In this document: positions 1-5,290 of the stretch, one piece after another
How positions within the stretch are numbered: position 1 is the stretch's first letter
Layout of the letters: every line of letters begins with the position of its first letter
Position numbers and translations under genes: made by a program
Assembly: GCA_002311315.1 (NCBI GenBank)
Contig: DBZZ01000084.1
Span: 1 to 5,347, forward strand
DNA: 5,347 nucleotides
Origin: Methylococcaceae bacterium UBA1147
Lineage (GTDB): Bacteria; Pseudomonadota; Gammaproteobacteria; Methylococcales; UBA1147
Direction of reading: 5' to 3'
The notes under the pieces: model-generated
What the model saw: only the letters and a program-made list of their open reading frames with translations
The model's database searches: none
Told to the model about the DNA's origin: nothing

Positions 1-381
1 GCGAATGTGACTGGAATGGACTGGAGAGGACTCCTGTTGGTCACATTCTGGTCACACTGACCTGATCGAAAAGGAACCCCTAATCCCTAGAGATCAATCC
101 CAGATTTAAGTGGAACGATCCACTGGCCTAGTCTCGTTGTCGGGACCCAACGATCAGCACACAAGCCTGTGGGAGGGATACGCTGAATCGTAGGTTGTAA
201 GTCCATTTAAGTCATTATGGTGACCTGTCACAGGAAATACCGATTGTTGTTGGACTTGAAAATTGAGTAGCCAAATGTGATTCACCTCCAGGTACCTGTT
301 ACCCTGTACAGTGATACTAGTTCGGAGTACTAGCGCTTCACGTTGAGGTAGGCCCAATCAACTGAACCCGTATATCAGTTC
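1..381. other. Intergenic stretch with no convincing gene
   Basis: I see no supportable gene here. The longest reading frame (minus strand, 154-357, 67 codons) has no recognisable motif and no good ribosome-binding site. Small inverted repeats are present: TCGTTG at 134-139 with CAACGA at 148-153 (8-base loop), and CTAGT at 317-321 with ACTAG at 329-333 (7-base loop). Neither is followed by a T-run that would make a convincing terminator. I found no tRNA-like fold or tRNA 3' end, which might have marked the attachment site of the neighbouring integrase remnant. The stretch lies downstream of that remnant and may be leftover mobile-element DNA, but this is inference. Confidence 0.5.
3..56. repeat. 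Inverted and direct repeats with GTCACA core
   Basis: GAATGTGAC at 3-11 is perfectly complementary in inverted orientation to GTCACATTC at 40-48, giving a 9-bp stem. The intervening 28 bases contain a smaller inner stem, GGAG at 23-26 with CTCC at 31-34. In addition GGTCACA occurs twice in direct orientation, at 39-45 and 50-56, exactly one helical turn apart (11 bases). Repeated heptamers in both orientations near an integrase tail could be recombinase arm-type sites, an element end or a regulator's operator. The sequence alone does not decide which. Confidence 0.5.
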
Positions 382-948
382 TTATGGATAACCTTGGGAC
401 AACTCAGGGTTAGGACGCAAGTCGGTCTGCCGGTTGCTCAAGCACAAACGCTTCAAGTCGTTCCTCTTGTTCTGTATGTTCATGCTGCGTCCGCCTCTTT
501 CACCAACGCCTTCAAAGATTGTCTCCGTATCGGTGCGCTCGATAATCCGCAGGCCAATGTCGTGAAAGCGAATGGCCGCCCGATCACTTGTGGCGCCGGC
601 ACGCAGCCCGTCAAGGTAATCCGCCCAGGCTTGCATCATTTTTTGGCGCTTTGGTAGATGTTCAGCTCGGTTGTAGGCGGCCCTTACACTGTCTCGCTCT
701 GCATGGGCGAGCTGCCGCTCGATCGCGTCTCGGTGCCAACCTTGCTCGTTGAGCAGGGTACCAGACGGACTCCGAAAACCATGACCTGTCAATTCCTTTT
801 ATGTATAGCCCAGACGCCGTAAAGCCGCGTTGATGGTAGCTTCCGACATAACTCGGTCTGACGAACGCGCTCCGGGAAATGCGTAGCGGGCCTTGTCCAT
901 TAGAGGATATAACCCGTGCAAAATGGTGACAGCTTGTACGAAGATCTG
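382..948 (-). pseudogene. P4-type tyrosine recombinase (integrase), C-terminal remnant with in-frame stop
   Basis: This is the catalytic C-terminal part of a phage/P4-type site-specific tyrosine recombinase. Read from about 942 leftward, one frame gives QAVTILHGLYPL, then RYAFPGARSSDRVMSEAT and NAALRRLGYT, followed by a TAA stop at 801-799. The same frame continues with KELTGHGFR, TLLNEQGWHRDAIERQLAH and AAYNRAEHLPKR, then MMQAWADYLDGLRAGA. The family's catalytic set is visible: the H-x-x-R of GHGFR (His 783-781, Arg 774-772), the second His of QLAH (705-703) and the nucleophile Tyr (675-673). The N-terminal DNA-binding half and the first catalytic Arg are absent. The residues after GFR (SPSG) differ from the usual pattern, and a tail of about 69 residues beyond AGA (591-382) has no family counterpart I recognise. 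Truncation plus the internal stop make this a pseudogene. The remnant probably marks a former integrative element. Confidence 0.85.
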
Positions 949-955
949 TCAAATA

Positions 956-1519
956 TCAATTGGAGTCTTCATTCGATTTATCTAAATATGCCTGATACAT
1001 TTCTTCTCTACTCATATTTAATGGCAGAGACCATACTGCCAAGATGTCGTCCCTAAGTTCACAACCATGTGCCAAAACCCATCTGTTCACAAAATTGAAA
1101 TAAGATGCGACGGCAATAACAGATGATATGGCATCGTCATCCCAACCAGCATCACTCATCTTTTCAATGTCGGATTTCACAATTTTTGATGGCTTAATTG
1201 TAATCTTGTGGACGAATGAAAAAACAGACTTCCACCTTTCTTCGATGGGTGCCGTATTGGGGTCATCTAAGACGGCGTTTGTTACGTCTTCGCTGAAACC
1301 CATGGCTTTCGCTGTCGCTGCATGTGCATCGAAACAATAGCTGCAGGCATTCAAACCGGAGACGTATGTTCCTATCAACTCGCGTTCCGCAATCGATAAC
1401 GATGACGGTCCACGCATGATGGTCTCACTTGCAGGAATCGTAAACTTCCACAAATCTTCACGCGCTCGTATCACATCCCACAAGTCAGTTTGTTCTGGCA
1501 ATCCTTTCAAATAACTCAT
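956..1519 (-). CDS. AhpD-like / carboxymuconolactone decarboxylase family peroxidase-related protein
   Basis: This is a 187-residue cytoplasmic protein of the AhpD/CMD superfamily. Its signature is complete: Glu47, eleven residues, Cys59-Ser-Tyr-Cys62, three residues, His66. This is the E-x11-CxxC-x3-H motif that AhpD uses for thiol-based peroxide reduction. The length and an all-helical look fit the 'peroxidase-related' subgroup better than gamma-carboxymuconolactone decarboxylase itself, which lacks the CxxC. Physiological substrate and reductant are unknown. The start ATG is preceded by AAAGGAG with five bases of spacing, so it is well supported. Upstream lie three tiny reading frames and a promoter-like sequence. 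Downstream, integrase homology begins within about 15 bases of the stop, so this gene may have arrived by, or been left at, a recombination junction. Base composition is visibly more AT-rich than the methyltransferase and PhyH genes. Family assignment is firm; function is only inferred. Confidence 0.9.
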   Translation of the reverse strand: MSYLKGLPEQTDLWDVIRAREDLWKFTIPASETIMRGPSSLSIAERELIGTYVSGLNACSYCFDAHAATAKAMGFSEDVTNAVLDDPNTAPIEERWKSVFSFVHKITIKPSKIVKSDIEKMSDAGWDDDAISSVIAVASYFNFVNRWVLAHGCELRDDILAVWSLPLNMSREEMYQAYLDKSNEDSN

Positions 1520-1544
1520 CTTGGCTCCTTTCTAATAAGTTTAA

Positions 1545-1568
1545 TTACGGTGTGATGTGTTTCTTCAT
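1545..1568 (-). CDS. Putative 7-codon mini-ORF (MKKHITP)
   Basis: The frame is ATG, MKKHITP, TAA. It begins two bases after the duplicated element TAGGAGAACATC (1581-1570), which contains an AGGAGA Shine-Dalgarno at good spacing. It ends 25 bases before the ATG of the AhpD-like gene. The product is too short for any family assignment. It could be a leader peptide controlling the downstream gene, a minimal peptide, or chance. The same frame opened one base later in the preceding mini-ORF would fuse to it. The support is the ribosome-binding site and position, not the protein. Confidence 0.3.
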   Translation of the reverse strand: MKKHITP

Positions 1569-1569
1569 C

Positions 1570-1644
1570 GATGTTCTCCTACTATTTCTTTCGTTTTCTC
1601 TTTTTTTTTCGTGAAATTGTAGATTCTTCCATGATGTTCTCCTA
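1570..1644 (-). repeat. Duplicated 12-bp ribosome-binding element TAGGAGAACATC
   Basis: The plus-strand sequence GATGTTCTCCTA occurs twice, at 1570-1581 and 1633-1644, 63 bases apart. Read on the minus strand each is TAGGAGAACATC, an AGGAGA Shine-Dalgarno placed directly (upstream copy) or one base (downstream copy) before an ATG. A perfect 12-base match in this AT-rich region is unlikely to be chance. It suggests either a tandem duplication of a mini-ORF unit or selection for the same translation-initiation context. The AhpD-like gene itself has a different site (AAAGGAGCCAAG). Confidence 0.7.
1582..1632 (-). CDS. Putative 16-codon lysine/arginine-rich mini-ORF
   Basis: The frame reads MEESTISRKKKRKRKK then TAG. 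It starts immediately after TAGGAGAACATC (1644-1633), a strong Shine-Dalgarno with about six bases of spacing, the best initiation context among the three mini-ORFs. The N-terminal half is acidic/polar and the last nine residues are all Lys or Arg. The run of nine A residues (minus strand, 1609-1601) contains a slippery heptamer A-AAA-AAG in the reading phase that favours -1 shifting. The stop lies 13 bases before the next mini-ORF, and the next Shine-Dalgarno overlaps the stop region, so coupled translation is plausible. I recognise no family. Options are a leader peptide that stalls ribosomes on basic residues, a peptide substrate, or a fragment whose frame was broken in the homopolymer. Confidence 0.4.
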   Translation of the reverse strand: MEESTISRKKKRKRKK

Positions 1645-1661
1645 GCCTACTTTGTACCTAC

Positions 1662-1700
1662 TTATTTTTTTGGTTTCTTTACGGCAAACAGACGTTTCAT
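1662..1700 (-). CDS. Putative 12-codon basic mini-ORF (MKRLFAVKKPKK)
   Basis: The frame is ATG, MKRLFAVKKPKK, TAA, a third tiny basic reading frame in the same orientation, 29 bases before the 16-codon one. There is no clear Shine-Dalgarno at normal distance; only GGGTGT sits directly before the ATG. The promoter-like sequence just upstream would place a transcription start at or within a base of this ATG, so translation would have to be leaderless. Half of the codons encode Lys or Arg. No family is recognised, and by itself it would be ignored. Its interest comes from being in line with two others and the AhpD-like gene. Confidence 0.25.
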   Translation of the reverse strand: MKRLFAVKKPKK

Positions 1701-1706
1701 ACACCC

Positions 1707-1735
1707 ATATTACTCTCGGATAACGACTTTGTTAA
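1707..1735 (-). promoter_or_regulatory. Candidate sigma70-type promoter for mini-ORFs and AhpD-like gene
   Basis: On the minus strand TTAACA (1735-1730, five of six matches to TTGACA) is followed by exactly 17 bases and then TAATAT (1712-1707, four of six matches to TATAAT). The predicted start is near 1701-1700, coinciding with the ATG of the first mini-ORF. The position fits transcription of all three mini-ORFs and the AhpD-like gene. A weak inverted repeat (CGTTT at 1764-1768, AAACG at 1778-1782) lies upstream and could be a regulator site, with little support. In an AT-rich region such matches can occur by chance. Confidence 0.4.
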
Positions 1736-2011
1736 TTAAGGTTTAGGAGTGCAGATTCGGCATCGTTTAATGATACGAAACGCTCAATTTTCCACCGCTG
1801 TGAGGACCAGATATCCCTGTTTATCCTTATATCAAAAGGGGTGGGGCGTATATGCCAAAAGTAAACGACAATTTAGCGCCGAATAGCGAAATCCCTAATT
1901 CAGGTCCTTTCGCAACCGTTTGTGGAGTGTCGCCCACGGTGATAAACCACACTTTCCATTTTCAACACCCTGTTGTACGGTGAGTTTGGGACAGCGTGTG
2001 TTGGAAGTAAG
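1736..2011. other. Intergenic region between methyltransferase and mini-ORF cluster
   Basis: This non-coding stretch follows the methyltransferase stop. It holds a short hairpin, CAACA-CCC-TGTTG at 1963-1975, only five base pairs and without a T-run in the direction of transcription, so it is not a convincing terminator. The adjoining minus-strand text CAGGGTGTTGAAAATGG resembles the terminal style of some insertion sequences, but I cannot find a matching inverted end in the window. A plus-strand frame of 43 codons (1852-1983) has an AAGGGG ten bases before its ATG but no recognisable protein. Nothing else is supportable. Confidence 0.4.
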
Positions 2012-2815
2012 TTAAGCTGGTTGAATCCGAGTGCCTCGGGTCATCAAGAAATCCTGATGTACTACATTGTCTACAAAATAATCTGCAGCTAATGCTTCCA
2101 TGTCCAGGCGCAACAGGGCCAGTTTCGCCGCATCATCGCTAAGCGCTTTGACCAGCTTTGTCAGCGGACCGGATGTTTGTTCGTAGAAAATACGGGCATG
2201 TGCCGGACTGAGTGCCGGGAACCGCATGCAGGCGCGATCAAACGTCAGGTTCTCGACCAAAGACGCCAGGCGCTCCCTGACGATACTGACATCACCCCAC
2301 TCCCAGGGCGGTGAGACGCCGGGAGGTGGTGGTGGCCCATAGGCCCCCAGGAGTTTGAATATCCGTCCCACCATGAGTTCCGGCGGCCAAGTCGAAAAGG
2401 CAATGGTGCCGCCCGGTTTCAGAACTCGGACCATTTCTTGCACTGTTAAATCCGGTTGTGGCCCAAAAATGTGTCCAAACTGACTCAGGACGTAATCAAA
2501 TTCGGCATCTGCAAACGGTAACGCCTCAACATCCGCTTCATGGAAATCGGCCTCAAGGCCTGCCACCTGCGCATTCTCTCGAGCCCGCTCGAGCAGTTGT
2601 GGTGTCAGATCTGCACCGGTCACTGCCGCACCAACCCGGGCTGCCGTCAAGGCCACCACGCCCGTACCACAACCGACATCGAGCACACGGTCACCTTTGC
2701 CGATACCGGCAAACCGCACCAGTTCCGGCGCAACGGTTGCTGTAAAGATCTCAAACGGCGTGAAGGTGGACCACCCTTCCCGGGCTGCTGCTTTCATTTT
2801 CTCAATTGGATCCAT
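2012..2815 (-). CDS. Class I SAM-dependent methyltransferase (Methyltransf_11/25 type)
   Basis: This is a 267-residue soluble methyltransferase with a Rossmann-like core. Motif I, VLDVGCGTG, is at residues 44-52. The acidic residue at the end of strand beta-2, which binds the SAM ribose, is Asp69 in TGADLTP. Asp95 in ADVEALPF is the usual adenine-region acid. FDYVLS is at about 106-111, and the post-core LKPGG loop is at 132-136. The arrangement resembles UbiE-like and natural-product methyltransferases. A proline-rich loop (PPPPP at 161-165, then PPWEWG) and the C-terminal helical part probably shape the acceptor site. Acceptor atom and substrate are not predictable. The ATG follows GAGGACACC, a good Shine-Dalgarno. 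It lies 119 bases after the PhyH gene and shares its GC-rich composition, so the two probably form one transcription unit. Confidence 0.9.
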   Translation of the reverse strand: MDPIEKMKAAAREGWSTFTPFEIFTATVAPELVRFAGIGKGDRVLDVGCGTGVVALTAARVGAAVTGADLTPQLLERARENAQVAGLEADFHEADVEALPFADAEFDYVLSQFGHIFGPQPDLTVQEMVRVLKPGGTIAFSTWPPELMVGRIFKLLGAYGPPPPPGVSPPWEWGDVSIVRERLASLVENLTFDRACMRFPALSPAHARIFYEQTSGPLTKLVKALSDDAAKLALLRLDMEALAADYFVDNVVHQDFLMTRGTRIQPA

Positions 2816-2934
2816 GGTGTCCTCTCAATAAAATACAAATACTTCCCAAGGTCAGACGGCATAGAGCGGCAATATCCCACTAATACCCATGGAATAAAGA
2901 TTCGACTGCTGGCCTACGTGTCGGGGCAACGTCG

Positions 2935-3801
2935 TCATTCTCTCAACAGTCGGCGCTGACCTTGACCCCCAGCGCCGGCATAGAGGAACTTTTCCCCAGC
3001 CTCCACTGCCTGGCGGGCCATCGCCAAGTCCGCTGGGTCCATCACCCGGATCGGTGCCGGCACCAGGTTGAAATGGCCAAACCGGTCTTCACCGGACACC
3101 AGCGTGACATACGATTTAACACCCGAGAGCTGATGCATGGCTGGGGTGATATAGCGAATGGCAAGCCCAATCCGCCTGTCAGTCGTTCGATTCGCATGGG
3201 AGGCATGAAAGATCCTGCCATGGTGCAACGACATCTGTCCGGGAGACAGCACCACGTTCACGGTCTCGCTCTCGTCGACCTTGACCTCGATCTCCTGCCC
3301 GCGTGAGAGCTGATTGGCCCTGGCAAACGTATCGTGGTGAGAAACGATCTCCCGGGTATGTGTCCCGGGCGCAAACCGCATGCAACCGTTATTAACTGTC
3401 GCTGGCGACAGGGCGATCCAGGCTGTGACTTCTTCGACATCGTTGAGATCCCAGTAGGTGAGATCCTGATGCCAGCTGACGTAGTTCGGCGACTCGGCTT
3501 CCTTAATAAACAAGTTGACACCCCACACCAGCACGTCCGGTCCCAGTATCGCTTTGACGGGATCCAGCACATCCGGCAGCCGCGTGATCTCGTCGATGAA
3601 CGGCAGCACCATGTTGGCGTGACCAAACACAAGCGCATCGAAGTCGGGGTCTTTGTCTTTGTCTTTGTCTTTGTATTCGCGTTCCGCCGCTTCGAACTGA
3701 CTGCGATAGGCCAGCGCTTGTTCGGGACTCATTGCATCAAGCGGAAAGAGGTAACCGTTCTGGTTATATTTGCTGACAATCTCAGTTATGTTGCGCGACA
3801 T
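2935..3801 (-). CDS. Phytanoyl-CoA dioxygenase (PhyH) family Fe(II)/2-oxoglutarate oxygenase
   Basis: This is a 288-residue non-heme iron oxygenase expected to hydroxylate, desaturate or demethylate a small molecule using O2 and 2-oxoglutarate. The iron triad is intact: His111-x-Asp113 in SWHQDLTYW and distal His199 in RIFHASHANRT. Arg210, eleven residues after the distal His as in human PhyH, should hold the 2-oxoglutarate carboxylate. Asp113 argues against a halogenase, where this residue is Gly or Ala. The length is normal for the family. An oddity is the charged KDKDKDKD tract at residues 44-51, encoded in part by four copies of a hexanucleotide. The ATG has no strong Shine-Dalgarno; AGG lies 17-19 bases upstream and is too distant to be convincing. 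It sits 209 bases after the Rieske gene and 119 before the methyltransferase. The substrate is unknown. Confidence 0.92.
   Translation of the reverse strand: MSRNITEIVSKYNQNGYLFPLDAMSPEQALAYRSQFEAAEREYKDKDKDKDPDFDALVFGHANMVLPFIDEITRLPDVLDPVKAILGPDVLVWGVNLFIKEAESPNYVSWHQDLTYWDLNDVEEVTAWIALSPATVNNGCMRFAPGTHTREIVSHHDTFARANQLSRGQEIEVKVDESETVNVVLSPGQMSLHHGRIFHASHANRTTDRRIGLAIRYITPAMHQLSGVKSYVTLVSGEDRFGHFNLVPAPIRVMDPADLAMARQAVEAGEKFLYAGAGGQGQRRLLRE
3649..3672 (-). repeat. In-frame hexanucleotide microsatellite in the PhyH gene
   Basis: Four perfect copies of GTCTTT (plus strand) encode alternating Lys-Asp on the coding strand; a fifth degenerate unit, GTATTC, follows. The tract lies in the N-terminal region, well before the iron-binding His111. 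Because the unit is six bases, copy-number changes by slippage add or remove Lys-Asp pairs without shifting the frame. It is probably a surface-exposed charged loop. Confidence 0.9.
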
Positions 3802-3834
3802 AGTTATCTATTACATACCTTAATCCAGAACTAC

Positions 3835-3930
3835 TCAAATTATCCCTTCGACAGCAGGCCGAACTGCATCAGCAATAAGTTCCTGCAATCGCGGTATGCT
3901 TGCCCAGGAATCTGTTGGATGCCAGAAATA
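3835..3930 (-). pseudogene. Degenerate duplicate of the C-terminal tail of the right-edge gene
   Basis: A minus-strand frame open only from a TGA at 3933-3931 to a TGA at 3837-3835 ends in PRLQELIADAVRPAVEGII. Aligned without gaps, its last 18 residues match the 18 residues and stop of the gene at the right edge (RFQELVADAVRPGLEGGI) at 13 positions. At DNA level 3860-3873 and 3879-3885 are identical to 5316-5329 and 5335-5341, a constant offset of 1456 bases. There is no start codon, and in-frame stops lie close upstream (3933-3931 and, further up, 3948-3946), so this is a remnant of a paralogous gene, possibly also frameshifted. I do not recognise the protein family from so short a tail. It lies between the Rieske and PhyH genes. 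Confidence 0.6.
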
Positions 3931-4010
3931 TCACGGACCGACGAACTAGCTTTAAAGGAAGCGTTGTTATGGTTGCATTTGAATGTGCAATCAAATCTAT
4001 GTAGAGATTA

Positions 4011-5120
4011 TTAGAGAAGTTTGCCGGCGAGATAATGGTAAAAATCGTGAACATTGCCTTCGTAGTTTATCGGTCCTAATGGGGCAGTATCGAGATACCG
4101 AGATTTCAACCCACGAAATACCCGGCTCAGTTGAGTTGAGTCTTCGGCCATTGTGCGTTCAAACGTGTCGGTGATGTTTTTAAGATCAACATCTGAGATC
4201 TCAGAATCTAATACGGCAATACCTCGTTTGACGCGGACTGTGCTAACTGTCTCGGGTCGCAAATAGAGATAACCCACTTTGTGGCCAGCCACCCCAGCAA
4301 CATGAAGGGGAGGAACTGCAAACATTACTGAACGATTTCGTTCCTCGGTCGTTAGGTCAGGATGGTACTCGCCTCGTTGTGGAAGATCATCCGGAAAAAC
4401 TGAGTAAAACCCAAAGTAACCCTCACCAGCGGGAAAATGCTTGCTTAATCTGGTCGGTGTAATGTCGTGTAGTGTTTCTCGATGGACAGTAGAAAGATGG
4501 TAACCCTCCATGAAATTTTCGGCTAGGCATTTCCAGTTGCAATCCCAGATACTCTCTTCGGCATGTCGTTCGATCATTTCATCCATATGGTAGTGCTCGA
4601 TTATTTTACTCAGCCCTCCTAGCTGTGCTGCTAATGATGGCGCCGTACCGTCTAAATTTACGTAAATAAATCCGCCCCAAACTTCAATTGAGAATGTTGG
4701 CAACCGGCAACGATTTCGATCGAAATCGGTTCTTTTATCAATCAGAGGCGCGTGTCGTAATTCACCGTTAAGACTGTAGGTCCAGGAATGGTACGGACAG
4801 ACAAAAACATTGCTGTTTCCGCTACCATCTGCAATGACAGATCCTCGATGTCGACACACATTTGACAAAACTTTGATCTCGTTAGCATTTGTGCGAACCA
4901 CGATCAAAGGTTCATCAATTAGATTAGTTGTGAAGTAATCTCCGGGATTCGGAATTTGCTGGATCCGACCCAGGCATACCCATTGGCTTCGGAAGAGTCG
5001 TTCTTGTTCAAGTTTGAAAACTTCTTCAGATGTATAAAACTCGGGCGGCATACTTCTCGCCTGAGCATAATTTCTCTGCGTGTAGTTACTGAGCATTCCC
5101 AGTATTTCGTCTAAGTTCAT
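4011..5120 (-). CDS. Rieske-type ring-hydroxylating oxygenase, alpha (catalytic) subunit
   Basis: This 369-residue protein is the terminal oxygenase component of a Rieske non-heme iron system, receiving electrons from an unseen reductase or ferredoxin to mono- or dihydroxylate a substrate. The N-terminal Rieske [2Fe-2S] domain has Cys89-x-His91 and Cys108-x2-His111. The catalytic domain has the ENFMEGYHLSTVH motif, giving iron ligands His208 and His213, and Asp327 of AEDSTQ as the likely third ligand. Asn202 and Glu205 are the usual conserved neighbours. The RGLKSR stretch and LGPINYEG near the C-terminus resemble the single-alpha-subunit group that includes choline/carnitine-type monooxygenases, but the substrate cannot be assigned. 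The length is slightly short but complete. The ATG at 5120 lacks a Shine-Dalgarno, so a weak or leaderless start is possible. Base composition is clearly AT-richer than the PhyH and methyltransferase genes. Confidence 0.93.
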   Translation of the reverse strand: MNLDEILGMLSNYTQRNYAQARSMPPEFYTSEEVFKLEQERLFRSQWVCLGRIQQIPNPGDYFTTNLIDEPLIVVRTNANEIKVLSNVCRHRGSVIADGSGNSNVFVCPYHSWTYSLNGELRHAPLIDKRTDFDRNRCRLPTFSIEVWGGFIYVNLDGTAPSLAAQLGGLSKIIEHYHMDEMIERHAEESIWDCNWKCLAENFMEGYHLSTVHRETLHDITPTRLSKHFPAGEGYFGFYSVFPDDLPQRGEYHPDLTTEERNRSVMFAVPPLHVAGVAGHKVGYLYLRPETVSTVRVKRGIAVLDSEISDVDLKNITDTFERTMAEDSTQLSRVFRGLKSRYLDTAPLGPINYEGNVHDFYHYLAGKLL

Positions 5121-5236
5121 TATGAAATACGGTTCAAAACGGTGGTTTTCTTATTAGTTTCACATTTTTTCGGCTAAGTTACGACAGATAGTTAGAAATT
5201 AGTTAGGCCCAAAAACAAAAGGGTCATTTGGCTCAA

Positions 5237-5258
5237 AAAGTTACTGCTAAAGTTACTG
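5237..5258 (-). promoter_or_regulatory. Tandem 10-bp direct repeat upstream of the Rieske gene
   Basis: The plus-strand sequence AAAGTTACTG occurs at 5237-5246 and again at 5249-5258, a 12-base period. A partial third copy (TAAGTTAC) lies at 5175-5182. The pair sits 117-138 bases upstream of the Rieske start codon and just after the stop of the preceding gene, in AT-rich DNA. A perfect tandem repeat in this position suggests a regulator-binding site for the oxygenase gene. I could not fix a convincing promoter next to it, so the role is inference. Confidence 0.45.
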
Positions 5259-5290
5259 AAAAAGTGCCGGCTTCATTTACCGCGAAAAGT

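Noticed and set aside
154..357. Minus-strand open frame of 67 codons at the left
   Set aside because: No motif, no Shine-Dalgarno and an ordinary chance length; nothing supports coding.
662..952. Minus-strand open frame of 96 codons over the integrase remnant
   Set aside because: The integrase residues are read in a different frame, from about 942 to 594. This frame gives no family-like sequence and is a shadow.
1963..1975. Hairpin CAACA-CCC-TGTTG as terminator of the methyltransferase gene
   Set aside because: It has only five base pairs and no T-run follows in the minus direction.
1852..1983. Plus-strand 43-codon frame starting MPKVNDNLAP
   Set aside because: An AAGGGG lies ten bases upstream, but the protein resembles nothing I know, the orientation opposes all other genes, and the length is compatible with chance.
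2540..2959. Plus-strand open frame (139 codons) opposite the methyltransferase
   Set aside because: It is antisense to a clear SAM methyltransferase, rich in Cys/His/Arg without a motif, so it is a shadow.
2935..3801. Possible non-heme iron halogenase
   Set aside because: The iron motif is His-x-Asp, whereas halogenases of this fold have Gly or Ala in place of Asp.
3334..4014. Long plus-strand open frame (226 codons) opposite the PhyH gene
   Set aside because: It is antisense to a gene with an intact catalytic triad. It includes a VFVFVFVF tract that is only the complement of the Lys-Asp repeat, so it is a shadow.
3869..4054. Minus-strand 61-codon frame overlapping the Rieske C-terminus
   Set aside because: It overlaps the end of the Rieske gene and is out of frame with the duplicated tail at 3835-3930. 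It has no motif.
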